From Chloracidobacterium sp. (GTDB taxonomy: Bacteria > Acidobacteriota > Blastocatellia > Chloracidobacteriales > Chloracidobacteriaceae), in contig JANWUV010000004.1 of the NCBI GenBank assembly GCA_025057975.1, forward strand, positions 62,001-126,000: a DNA stretch of 64,000 bases. Reading direction: 5' to 3'. Position numbers and translations under genes: made by a program. This document shows, piece by piece, positions 17,305 through 25,560 of this stretch (position 1 is the stretch's first letter; each line of letters opens with the position of its first letter). A model generated the notes under the pieces. The model was not told the DNA's origin. It saw nothing but the letters and a program-made list of their open reading frames with translations, and did not search any database.

Positions 17305-18213
17305 ATGGGATTTGATGTCAATGTGTTGCGGGAGGCGCTCCCGTACATCAACCGTTTCAAAGGCAAGACATTTGTCGTGAAGTTCGGCGGCAAGGTCGCC
17401 GCCGACGAGGCTACGCTGGATTCCTTCTGTGAAGAACTGGCGCTGTGCGCGCAAATTGGCATTCGCGTCGTGGTGGTTCATGGCGGGGGAATACAAGCCA
17501 ATGAACTCAGCCGGCAACTCGGCATCAAGCCGAAGACCATCAACGGCCGGCGCGTAACGGACGAGCGGACGTTGGATGTGGTCAAGATGGTGTTCGGCGG
17601 TAAGGTCAATGTTGAGATTCTGGGGGCGCTGCGGCAGGCAGGCGTGCCAGCGGTAGGCCTAAGCGGCGTGGACGGCAACATTCTGACGGCGCGCAAGCGT
17701 CCGCCGCAAGTCATCGTCAATCTAGAGACCGGCAAGCCGCAGACAGTGGACTACGGCTACGTCGGTGAAATTCTTGATGTAAATACGCGCCTGCTGGACA
17801 CGCTGATCGAGAAGGATTTTGTGCCGGTGATGGCGTCGCTGGCGGCGGATGAGGACGGTGACATCTACAATGTCAACGCCGACACGGTGGCGGCGGCGAT
17901 CGCGGCCGAAATGCGGGCTGAGAAGCTGGTGTTGGCGACGAATGTGGACGGTGTTCTGGACGAGCGGGGCGAACGCATCAGCCGGATGACATTGCACCAA
18001 GCGGCGGCGTTGATGGCGGCAGGGCGGGTCGCCGGAGGGATGCTGCCGAAACTGGAAGCGGCGGCGCGGGCGTTGCGGTCGGGCGTCCGGTCGGTGCATA
18101 TCATCAACGGCATGAAGGCCGGCGCATTGCTGCGGGAGATTTTCACTGAAGAAGGGGATGGGACAATGCTCACCGTCAATGGCTACCACGGTTCGGCGAA
18201 ACACAGGCCATGA
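17305..18213 (+). CDS. argB: Acetylglutamate kinase
   Basis: Phosphorylates N-acetyl- (or N-acyl-) glutamate, the second step of arginine synthesis and usual point of feedback control. 302 residues of the amino acid kinase fold: FVVKFGGKVAADE at residues 23-35, the glycine-rich VVVVHGGGIQANELSRQLG, substrate-binding VGLSGVDGNILTARKR, NVNADTVAAAIAAEM and the nucleotide site LVLATNVDGVLDERG. The start is seven bases after the carbamoyltransferase stop. Its own stop overlaps the first polysaccharide-cluster gene by ATGA, linking the two pathways in one transcript. Confidence 0.95.
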   Translation: MGFDVNVLREALPYINRFKGKTFVVKFGGKVAADEATLDSFCEELALCAQIGIRVVVVHGGGIQANELSRQLGIKPKTINGRRVTDERTLDVVKMVFGGKVNVEILGALRQAGVPAVGLSGVDGNILTARKRPPQVIVNLETGKPQTVDYGYVGEILDVNTRLLDTLIEKDFVPVMASLAADEDGDIYNVNADTVAAAIAAEMRAEKLVLATNVDGVLDERGERISRMTLHQAAALMAAGRVAGGMLPKLEAAARALRSGVRSVHIINGMKAGALLREIFTEEGDGTMLTVNGYHGSAKHRP

Positions 18214-18905
18214 GTTGGGCGGCGCTTCTGACACGGCGGACGCCAACCCCCGTCACAATCCTAGCGGGACCGTTTCGCGGCGCGCGTCTCATTCTCAATC
18301 CGGCTCATGCCAAGCGGAAGATGCTGGGGGCGTACGAGCACGTCCTCAACCCGTGGCTGAAGGCGGCGCTCAAGCAGGTTGAGGTTGTCTGGGATGTTGG
18401 GGCCAACGACGGCTATTTCACCTATGGTTGTGCAACGGCCATCCTGAAGCAGGGCCGGCGGCCGCATGTTGTCGCGTTTGAGCCGGGACTGGGTGAGGAC
18501 GCCGTCCTGAGCGAGCAGTTGACTCGCCCGGCGCGTGTCTGGGCGGAAGCCTATGCGGACGCGACCTTTGAGTTTGTCACGGCGTACGTCGGCGCGACCA
18601 ACAACGCGACAACCGTCACGCTGGACGCCGCCTTGGAGGCGCGTCCGGCGCTGGTCGGTCGTCCGGCGTTGGTCAAAGTGGATGTTGAAGGCGCGGAAGT
18701 GGATGTACTGGACGGCGCGGCGCGGCTGTTGGCGGCGCCGACGCAGTGGGTGGTGGAAGTGCATGGCGAGCACCTACTGGAACCCGTCGTTGGCCGCCTG
18801 CGCGCAATGAATCGGGCGGTTGAGGTGCGCCGATTGAAACCGCACTGGCTGTTCGGCCCGGAAGCGCGCACGATTCCCACTTGCTGGGTGACAACCCGCT
18901 TGTAG
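18210..18905 (+). CDS. FkbM-family methyltransferase
   Basis: 231-residue SAM-dependent methyltransferase. Motif I is VVWDVGANDGYFTYG near residue 58, followed by VVAFEPGLGED; the FkbM hallmark LVKVDVEGAEVDVLDGAA lies near residue 153 and WVVEVHGEH near 182. Members O-methylate sugars or small molecules. It opens the surface-glycan part of the long operon and overlaps argB by ATGA, so its probable job is methylating a sugar of the polysaccharide. The acceptor is unknown. Confidence 0.8.
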   Translation: MSWAALLTRRTPTPVTILAGPFRGARLILNPAHAKRKMLGAYEHVLNPWLKAALKQVEVVWDVGANDGYFTYGCATAILKQGRRPHVVAFEPGLGEDAVLSEQLTRPARVWAEAYADATFEFVTAYVGATNNATTVTLDAALEARPALVGRPALVKVDVEGAEVDVLDGAARLLAAPTQWVVEVHGEHLLEPVVGRLRAMNRAVEVRRLKPHWLFGPEARTIPTCWVTTRL

Positions 18906-18927
18906 CCGGCCGCCCCGGCGCGACGCC

Positions 18928-20145
18928 ATGAACGTTTTGCTCGTCCATCCCGGTACGCAGCATGCCTTCCAGCTTGCCCGGCAGTTGGCGCGGCAGGGTC
19001 TGTTGGGCGGATTCTGGACTGGGCTGGCGCTCCGCGAAGAAGCGTGGTGGGTGCGGTGGTTATCTCAATCGGCTGGCGTCCGCGAACGACTGGGCAATCG
19101 GCTGCTGGCGGGTGTGCCGCGCAACCGGCTTCACTTGCAGCCGTGGCGTGAACTGGCGGCGTTGTGGGCGGTTCGGCGCGGAAAACCGGCGCTCGACGTG
19201 TTCCTGACGCGCAACGCGCGCTTTCAAAGGGCTGTGCCGCTCGCGGCATTGCGCGCGGCTGGAGCAGTGATTGGCTTTGATACGTCGTCTTGGATTCTGG
19301 CCGAACGCTGCCGCGAGTTGGGCAAGCCGTTCATCTTGGATCAGAGCATCGCCCATCCGCTGTGGAAAAAGCAGGTACTTGAGGCGGTTGCCGCCCGCTA
19401 CCCGGACTGGCGCGAAACCGTCGTTCCGCCGCCACCGGAAATGTTGGCCCATGAGCAAAAAGAACACGAACTGGCGACGGCGATTGTCGTTGCGGGGAGT
19501 TTCACAAAGCGGTCGCTGCTGGCGCATGGCGTTCCTGAAGGCAAGGTGATGGTGAATCCCTACGGCGTAGACTTGGACGCCTTCACGCCGCGTTCAGCGC
19601 GGGAAGAGGGGCGTCCGTTTCGGTTTTTGTTTTTGGGATCGCTGACGGCGCGCAAGGGGCTTCCGCTCTTGCTGGAGGTGTGGCGCAAGCTGGCGGCGCG
19701 GCAGGCCGAACTGTGGCTGGTCGGGCCGGTCGCCCCGGCCGTTCGGCGGCTGATACCGGATTTGCCGGGGCTGAGCGTCTTGGGGAAGCGCCCGCACCGC
19801 GATCTGCCCGACCTCATTCGGCGCTGCGACGTATTGGTGTTTCCGAGTTATTTTGAAGGCTTCGGACTGGTTGTGCTGGAGGCGATGGCGTGCGGCGTAC
19901 CGGTCATTGCCTCGGACGCCACGGCGGGGCCGGATGTGATTGAGGACGGCGTGGACGGCTGGCTGATGGCGGCCGGCGACGCGGAGCGGTTGCAAGCTGT
20001 CATGGAAGCGGCGCTCACCCGACCTGACCAAACTTTTGCCATGGGACGACTGGCGCGGCGAAAGGCGGAGGCGTACACTTGGGAAACTTACGGCCTGCGC
20101 TGGAAAACACTTTTGGAGCGGGTTTTAGACAGCCCAAACCATTGA
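18928..20145 (+). CDS. Glycosyltransferase, GT4 type
   Basis: 405-residue GT-B-fold retaining glycosyltransferase. The N-terminal half begins MNVLLVHPGTQHAFQLARQL; the C-terminal donor domain has VNPYGVDLDAFTP, FRFLFLGSLTARKGLPLLLE and the nucleotide-sugar motif VFPSYFEGFGLVVLEAMACG with the EX7E glutamates, followed by GVPVIASDATAGPDVI. This is the classic glycosyltransferase group 1 layout. Cytosolic or peripheral to the membrane. It probably adds one sugar to the lipid-linked repeat unit made by this cluster; donor and acceptor are not readable. Confidence 0.85.
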   Translation: MNVLLVHPGTQHAFQLARQLARQGLLGGFWTGLALREEAWWVRWLSQSAGVRERLGNRLLAGVPRNRLHLQPWRELAALWAVRRGKPALDVFLTRNARFQRAVPLAALRAAGAVIGFDTSSWILAERCRELGKPFILDQSIAHPLWKKQVLEAVAARYPDWRETVVPPPPEMLAHEQKEHELATAIVVAGSFTKRSLLAHGVPEGKVMVNPYGVDLDAFTPRSAREEGRPFRFLFLGSLTARKGLPLLLEVWRKLAARQAELWLVGPVAPAVRRLIPDLPGLSVLGKRPHRDLPDLIRRCDVLVFPSYFEGFGLVVLEAMACGVPVIASDATAGPDVIEDGVDGWLMAAGDAERLQAVMEAALTRPDQTFAMGRLARRKAEAYTWETYGLRWKTLLERVLDSPNH

Positions 20146-20157
20146 TGAGGGCGTGGT

Positions 20158-21468
20158 ATGGACGGACTGTTTCCGCTGGTTGTTCTGGTTCAGACGGCGC
20201 TGTTGGCGTTCGCTGTCGTCTGGTTTTTCCGCCGCAACGACGAAACGCCGCTCATTATCGCCGGGCTGACGATGTTCTTCAGCTCCTACCGGTACTTTGC
20301 TGTGACACAAGGGTGGGGCGAGTGGATGGAGACGGTGCACACGTTCGGCCTGCCGCCCATTACCGACGAGGACGCGCTGGAGACGCTGCCCTATATCGCC
20401 TTCGGCGAGTTTGTGCTAATGGCGTCCTACTGCGCCGCCATGCGGCAGAAGCTCCCGGTCGTTGTCCCGGAAGGTTTGCGCCGGCTGCCACCGCGTACGG
20501 TGTCGTCGCTGCTAACGTTGGGAATTGTGTTTTTCTTCTTGAGCGAGTACGCCCGCAGCATAGCCTTCGTCGTCAGCAACAGTAGTTATTTGTTCCTCGC
20601 TCCCCTGATACTGATCGGCGTGGCGACGTTGTTGGTTGCCGCTTGGCGCTTCGGCGCACTGGAAACGTCGTTTCAGAAGGCGGTGTGCTTGATCATCGTG
20701 GCGGCGGCGGCGTACAACAACTTTAGCGCCTTCCTCCGGTTTCAGTTCGTTGGGTTGGTGATCGGCATTGCCGTGGCGCTTTCCGTGTTCTATGCGCCGC
20801 GTAAGCGTGCCGTGGCGCTGTTGCTTGGCGCGGTGTTCACTGTCTTTGCTTTCAGTGTGGGTGGGGCGGCACGGCAGACTAATGTAAACGACAAGTTATT
20901 CATTTTCCAGCAGACTGATAGCTCTTGGGATCGACTGGTGGCGGGTGAAGACGCCAACATGCTGGACGGCTTCGTGATGGTTCGGTTTGTGTATCCTGAA
21001 CTGATGGACTTCACGCTCGGTATGGAACACCTTGAAGTTTTGACACGCCCGATTCCACGCGATCTCTGGCCTGACAAGCCGGTTGGCGGATATGTTAACA
21101 AACTCCGCCTGCGGGATGAGTCTTTAGGTCCACTAGGTATTTCCCAGTCCCTCTATGGGTCGTTTTACGGCGAAGGCGGCGCGGTCGGTATTGCCGTATT
21201 TGCCGTCATCTACGGCGTAGCTTTGGCCGCCCTGACGCAATGGATGGCTGGCTTGCATCCATTTATTTACACCGTCTTCCGTGGGTTGTTCGTCGCTTGG
21301 CTCGTCCCACTCCTACGTGGCGGCGACTTGCCGGGCGTTTACGCTTGGTTAGGGATGTCGTCACTAACCGTGCTGACCTTTGCTTGGTTCAACCGCCATC
21401 TGTTGAAGAAAGCCGACGACCAGCCCACACCTTGGACGCCGCCGAGGCCGATTCCGGCCCGGATTTGA
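20158..21468 (+). CDS. Wzy-like polysaccharide repeat-unit polymerase (O-antigen polymerase family)
   Basis: 436-residue polytopic membrane protein with roughly ten hydrophobic segments and few recognisable residues, as usual for Wzy. A long loop near residues 240-320 contains MVRFVYPELMDF and RPIPRDLWPDKPVGGYVNK, followed by LGISQSLYGSFYGEGGAVG; the RPIPR..WP...G pattern before an E-G-G segment recurs in oligosaccharide repeat-unit polymerases. Set between glycosyltransferase genes, 12 bp after the previous stop. It should join lipid-linked repeat units on the outer face of the inner membrane. An O-antigen ligase (WaaL) is the alternative. Confidence 0.75.
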   Translation: MDGLFPLVVLVQTALLAFAVVWFFRRNDETPLIIAGLTMFFSSYRYFAVTQGWGEWMETVHTFGLPPITDEDALETLPYIAFGEFVLMASYCAAMRQKLPVVVPEGLRRLPPRTVSSLLTLGIVFFFLSEYARSIAFVVSNSSYLFLAPLILIGVATLLVAAWRFGALETSFQKAVCLIIVAAAAYNNFSAFLRFQFVGLVIGIAVALSVFYAPRKRAVALLLGAVFTVFAFSVGGAARQTNVNDKLFIFQQTDSSWDRLVAGEDANMLDGFVMVRFVYPELMDFTLGMEHLEVLTRPIPRDLWPDKPVGGYVNKLRLRDESLGPLGISQSLYGSFYGEGGAVGIAVFAVIYGVALAALTQWMAGLHPFIYTVFRGLFVAWLVPLLRGGDLPGVYAWLGMSSLTVLTFAWFNRHLLKKADDQPTPWTPPRPIPARI

Positions 21469-21495
21469 AGCGCGTTTCCATCCGATTAGGTAAGC

Positions 21496-22431
21496 ATGAC
21501 GAATGTGCTCGTCACCGGCGGCAACGGCTTCATCGGCTCACATCTTGTTGATCGGTTGGCGCAGCAAGCTTCCGTGATTGTTTTTGACCGCCGCGAGCGG
21601 CGCTATGACCCACTGCCGCCCAGCGTGCGATTGGTGTTGGGCAGCCTCGCCGACCACGATCTTGTCCGCAATGTGCTGACCGAATTCGGCGTCGAGACGG
21701 TGTATCACCTTGCTTGGAGTTCAATCCATGAAAGCGCTACTCGTCATCCGATGGCGGACGTTGAGTCAAACCTGATGCCAACCGTTGGCCTCCTCGAAGC
21801 CTGCCGTGAAGCCGGCGTCCGGCGTGTGGTGTATGTCTCTTCCGGCGGAACGGTTTACGGCCTGCCCCAAACGGACGCCATCGCCGAAGACCATCCGACC
21901 CGACCCATTAATGCGTATGGGGTGACGAAACTGGCTGTTGAAAAGTACCTTGGGGTCTATCACCACCTCTACGGCCTTGAGTATGTCGTCTTCCGTCCGT
22001 CAGTGCCGTATGGCCCACGCCAGAATCCGCTGGGTCGGCAGGGAGCAGTGGCGGTTTTTTTGTACCGCGCCCTGCGGGGCGAACCTATCGTGATCTTCGG
22101 CGATGGGCAAACAAGCCGTGATTTCTTTTTTGTGACAGACATGGTGGAGCCACTGGTGCAAGCTGGGGTGAGTCACCGGGGTGTCAACCAAGTGTTCAAC
22201 CTCGGCGGCGGACGCAGCTACAGTTTGAACGAGCTAGTCGCCGTGATTGAGGAAGCCATCGGTCGGTCGCTCACGGTGCGCTACGAGCCGGCGCGGCCGA
22301 TTGACGCGCCGCATATCCGCCTTGATTGCCGGGCGGCGGCGGATGTTTTCGGCTGGCGTCCCGTCACGACATTGGCGGAAGGCGTTCGCCGAACGGCCGA
22401 GTGGCTGCAGTCGGCGCGGCTCCTGTCCTGA
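21496..22431 (+). CDS. NAD-dependent epimerase/dehydratase (UDP-glucose 4-epimerase-like SDR)
   Basis: 311-residue extended short-chain dehydrogenase acting on nucleotide sugars. N-terminal NAD site VLVTGGNGFIGSHLVDRL (GxxGxxG), then VYVSSGGTVYGLP, catalytic YGVTK (YxxxK) near residue 138, FRPSVPYGPRQ, and DGQTSRDFFFVTDMVEP near residue 205. It resembles GalE/WbpP-like epimerases that interconvert gluco- and galacto-configured UDP sugars. It probably supplies a precursor for the neighbouring transferases. The exact sugar is not determined by sequence. Confidence 0.85.
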   Translation: MTNVLVTGGNGFIGSHLVDRLAQQASVIVFDRRERRYDPLPPSVRLVLGSLADHDLVRNVLTEFGVETVYHLAWSSIHESATRHPMADVESNLMPTVGLLEACREAGVRRVVYVSSGGTVYGLPQTDAIAEDHPTRPINAYGVTKLAVEKYLGVYHHLYGLEYVVFRPSVPYGPRQNPLGRQGAVAVFLYRALRGEPIVIFGDGQTSRDFFFVTDMVEPLVQAGVSHRGVNQVFNLGGGRSYSLNELVAVIEEAIGRSLTVRYEPARPIDAPHIRLDCRAAADVFGWRPVTTLAEGVRRTAEWLQSARLLS

Positions 22432-22444
22432 GCGTGGAAGCGCC

Positions 22445-23608
22445 ATGCGGGTTTTGTTTGTCGTTCCTTACTTAGGCGCGAAATACGGGGGGATTGCAAA
22501 GGTGGTCACGGAGCTTGCCCAGGCGGTTGGTCAGGCAGGAGCGACCGCCGACATCGTCACCACCGACGCCGACGGCGACCGCCGCCGCCCGGTGACGCAC
22601 CACACTTGGCTTCTGGAAGACGGCTACCGGGTGATGTATTTCCCCTGCCGGCATCGCAAGGATTTCATCCTTAGTCCCTCACTGGCGCGATGGTGTTGGC
22701 GTTATGGTCGCGGCTACGATGTGGTGCATACGCACTCCATCTTTGCGCCGCTGATCGCCGCCGTACAGTGGGGGTGCCGCCGACAACGCATCCCGTACGT
22801 CACGACACCGCATGGGATGCTTGAACCGTGGGCGCTCGCCTACAAAGCGTGGAAGAAGCGTTTGTATTTCAACTGGATTGAACGTCCGGCGTTGTGTGGA
22901 GCGCGCTTGATTCAGGCGACCGCTTCGCAGGAAGCCGAACACATCGGCCGGCTCAACCTCGGCACACCTATTGAACTGATTCCCAACGGCCTGCACCGAG
23001 CGGAGTTTGAGACGTTGCCCGACGGCGAGCCTTTTTACGCGAACCACCCGACCCTGCGCGGCAAGCGTTTGGTGTTGTTTTTCGGGCGGATTGATCCCAA
23101 AAAGGGACTTGACCTGCTTGCGCCGGCCTTTGCGCGCGTGCACGCCAAGCATCCGGAGACGCATTTGCTCGTGGTTGGACAGGACAACGTCGGCTTTCTG
23201 CCGCGCGCCAAACAGTTCTTTATTGACGCCGGTTGTATGGAGGCGGTGACGTTCGTCGGCTGGATGAGCGGGCCGCCGCTCTACGCGATGCTGCGCAGCG
23301 TCGCGGTGCATGTTGCGCCTTCCTATTCCGAAGGCTTTAGTATGGGCATTCTGATGTGCTTGGCGGCGGGCGCGCCGACCGTGATGACGACCGGCTGCAA
23401 CTTCCCGGAGGCCGGCGCGGCCGGCGCGGCGCGCATTGTGGAGGCTTCAGTGGAGGCCATCGCGGACGCACTGGACGGGCTGTTGTCTGACCCGGTTGCG
23501 GCGCAGGCGATGGGCGCGCGGGCGCGGGACTTTATTCTCAACAATTACACTTGGGATCGGGTGGCGCAGAAGTTGCTGGCGACGTACGAACGCATCCTTG
23601 CCGCATGA
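22445..23608 (+). CDS. Glycosyltransferase, GT4 type
   Basis: About 387 residues. It starts at ATG 22445 (MRVLFVVPYLGAKYGGIAKV), 13 bases after the epimerase stop; the open frame runs further upstream inside the epimerase gene but the protein fold begins here. Donor-binding half: LIPNGLHRAEFE, LVLFFGRIDPKKGLDLLA and APSYSEGFSMGILMCLAAGA with the EX7E-type motif. The family includes capsule and exopolysaccharide mannosyl- and glucosyltransferases. Its stop overlaps the acetyltransferase start by ATGA. Confidence 0.85.
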   Translation: MRVLFVVPYLGAKYGGIAKVVTELAQAVGQAGATADIVTTDADGDRRRPVTHHTWLLEDGYRVMYFPCRHRKDFILSPSLARWCWRYGRGYDVVHTHSIFAPLIAAVQWGCRRQRIPYVTTPHGMLEPWALAYKAWKKRLYFNWIERPALCGARLIQATASQEAEHIGRLNLGTPIELIPNGLHRAEFETLPDGEPFYANHPTLRGKRLVLFFGRIDPKKGLDLLAPAFARVHAKHPETHLLVVGQDNVGFLPRAKQFFIDAGCMEAVTFVGWMSGPPLYAMLRSVAVHVAPSYSEGFSMGILMCLAAGAPTVMTTGCNFPEAGAAGAARIVEASVEAIADALDGLLSDPVAAQAMGARARDFILNNYTWDRVAQKLLATYERILAA

Positions 23609-24192
23609 CGACGGTTGACCTATCGCGCTTTGACAACGCTTGGTATCGTCCGGGGCCGATGTTCAAACGGGCGCTGTGGATGTTGGTCAACGCCTGGGTG
23701 TTCAAATCCGACCTGCCGTACCCCTCGGCGTTCAAGGCGGCGCTCTTGCGGGCGTTCGGGGCGCGGATTGGGCGCGGCGTCGTCATCAAACCGAACGTCA
23801 ACATCAAGTACCCGTGGTTTCTCTCCGTCGGCGACTTTACGTGGATTGGCGAAGGCGCGTGGATTGACAACCTCGCCCAAGTGACGATTGGTGCGCATGC
23901 CTGCATTTCACAGGGGGCGTACCTGCTGACAGGCAACCACGATTACACGTCGCCGTGCTTTGACCTGATAACGGCGCCGATTGAGATCGCCGACGGCGCG
24001 TGGGTGGGAGCAAAAAGCATTGTTTTGCCCGGTACGCGCCTGGAAAGCCACGTTGTCGTCGCCGCCGGGAGCGTCATTGGCGGAAAAACCGAGCCGTACG
24101 GGATTTATCGTGGTTGCCCGGCGCAGTGGGTGCGCCGGCGGATCATTCGCCAAGCCGACGCCGCCGACCCAGTGGCTGAAACCGTCCCATGA
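23605..24192 (+). CDS. WcaF-like hexapeptide acetyltransferase
   Basis: 195-residue left-handed beta-helix acyltransferase close to colanic acid acetyltransferase WcaF. Hexapeptide-type repeats run through IGRGVVIKPNVNIKYP, VGDFTWIGEGAWIDNL and VTIGAHACISQGAYL, with the catalytic-loop sequence TGNHDYTSP near residue 112 and the C-terminal YRGCPAQWVRRR. Start ATG 23605 overlaps the preceding stop (ATGA); the upstream in-frame extension lies within the previous gene. It would O-acetylate a sugar of the polysaccharide using acetyl-CoA. Confidence 0.87.
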   Translation: MTTVDLSRFDNAWYRPGPMFKRALWMLVNAWVFKSDLPYPSAFKAALLRAFGARIGRGVVIKPNVNIKYPWFLSVGDFTWIGEGAWIDNLAQVTIGAHACISQGAYLLTGNHDYTSPCFDLITAPIEIADGAWVGAKSIVLPGTRLESHVVVAAGSVIGGKTEPYGIYRGCPAQWVRRRIIRQADAADPVAETVP

Positions 24193-25490
24193 ACGACGCC
24201 GCTTCCGCTGTGACACCGCCACAGCTGGTACAATCCCCCGTCGCGCCGCCCAAAATCCTGATTTTGACGCACTACTTCCACCCGGAAACGGCCGCCGTCG
24301 CGCAGTTCACGACGGAAATCGCCCAAGACCTCGCCCGACGCGGCTGTGAAGTCACCGTCGTCACTAGCCGTGCGCCGTACCAGCGCAATGCGCCGCGCTT
24401 GCCGGCCAATGACCGCCTCGGCCCAGTACGCATCCGCCGCGCGCTGGGGACGCGCTTCGACAAACGCCGCCTCTGGGGGCGGATGTGCAACTTGGCGACC
24501 TTTATCGCCGGAGCCGCTGTTGAACTGACCTTGGGATTTCGCGGCTACGACGTTCTGCTGGTATGCAACGCGCCGTTGCTGGGAGCGGTCGGCTGGCTGG
24601 GGCGGCTGCTTCGGCGACGCCCCTATGTGTGCGTCGTGGAAGATATTTACCCCGACCTCGCCGTGCGCTTCGGCGTGATTGGGGAGCATTCGCTTATCCG
24701 CCGTCTCTGGGACGCCGTCAACGCGCGCGTCTACGCCAAGGCCGCCGTCGTCGTGACGCTCGGCGAGCGAATGCGCGCCACGCTCGCCGCCAACCATGCG
24801 CGTACGGGCCGGCCGCCGCTGACCATTCGCGTCATCCCAAGCTGGGCCGACGGCGACGCCATTCGTCCGCTGCCGAAAACCGACAATCCCTTCGCCCGCG
24901 AACACGGAACGCACGACAAACTGACCATTCTCTATTCGGGCAACATGGGGCTGGCGCACGATCTGGAGACGGTCATCGCCGCCGCCGCCATGCTGCGCGA
25001 CGATCCTCGTTTTTTCTTTCTTTTCATCGGCGACGGCGGCAAACGCGCGCGTCTGGTTCAAATGGCGACCGAAGCACGGTTGACCAATGTGAAATTCCTG
25101 CCCTACCAGCCGCTTGAGCGTCTGCCGCTGTCGCTGACGTGCGGGGATGTCTCCGTGGTGACGATGGAGCCGGCCGCCGAGGGTTTAATCATTCCCAGCA
25201 AGATTTACGGTTCGCTGGCGGCGGGGCAAGCGATTCTGGGTTTGGTAGGCGAGGCGACCGAAGTCGCCGACATTATTGAGCGGCATCAGTGCGGCGTTCG
25301 GGTGTCACCGGGCGATGTGACGGCGCTTGCGGCGGCGCTGCGTCGGCTGGCGGATGACCCAACGACGTTGGCCGCGATGCAGCAACGCGCGCGGGCGTGT
25401 TTCGAAGCCCACTTCCGCCGTGAGATGGCGCTGGATGCCTACTGGGAAACCATCTTGACGGCGACAGGACGAGTCAAGGCCAGCGTGTAA
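24189..25490 (+). CDS. Glycosyltransferase, WbuB-like GT4
   Basis: 433 residues, last gene of the long operon. The start ILILTHYFHPETAAVAQFT after an ~18-residue leader and the later VVTSRAPYQ are typical of WbuB-type (putative L-fucosamine) transferases. The C-terminal half has ILYSGNMGLAHDLETVIAAA, FFLFIGDGGKRARL, FLPYQPLERLPLSL and PAAEGLIIPSKIYGSLAAGQ. Overlaps the acetyltransferase by ATGA. A convergent terminator region follows. Sugar specificity is inference only. Confidence 0.85.
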   Translation: MNDAASAVTPPQLVQSPVAPPKILILTHYFHPETAAVAQFTTEIAQDLARRGCEVTVVTSRAPYQRNAPRLPANDRLGPVRIRRALGTRFDKRRLWGRMCNLATFIAGAAVELTLGFRGYDVLLVCNAPLLGAVGWLGRLLRRRPYVCVVEDIYPDLAVRFGVIGEHSLIRRLWDAVNARVYAKAAVVVTLGERMRATLAANHARTGRPPLTIRVIPSWADGDAIRPLPKTDNPFAREHGTHDKLTILYSGNMGLAHDLETVIAAAAMLRDDPRFFFLFIGDGGKRARLVQMATEARLTNVKFLPYQPLERLPLSLTCGDVSVVTMEPAAEGLIIPSKIYGSLAAGQAILGLVGEATEVADIIERHQCGVRVSPGDVTALAAALRRLADDPTTLAAMQQRARACFEAHFRREMALDAYWETILTATGRVKASV

Positions 25491-25509
25491 AAAAGCAGAA
25501 AAAGAAAAG

Positions 25510-25536
25510 CGGGAGATGCGCTTGGCGCATCTCCCG
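25510..25536 (-). terminator. Strong rho-independent terminator for the TonB receptor gene
   Basis: Perfect 12-bp stem CGGGAGATGCGC / GCGCATCTCCCG with a three-base loop. On the minus strand it is followed by a T-rich tract (CTTTTCTTTTTC). It lies 24 bases beyond the receptor stop and 19 beyond the stop of the convergent glycosyltransferase; the T tract favours termination of minus-strand transcription. Confidence 0.8.
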
Positions 25537-25560
25537 TGGAGTTTGCTGTGCGGCGTCGGA

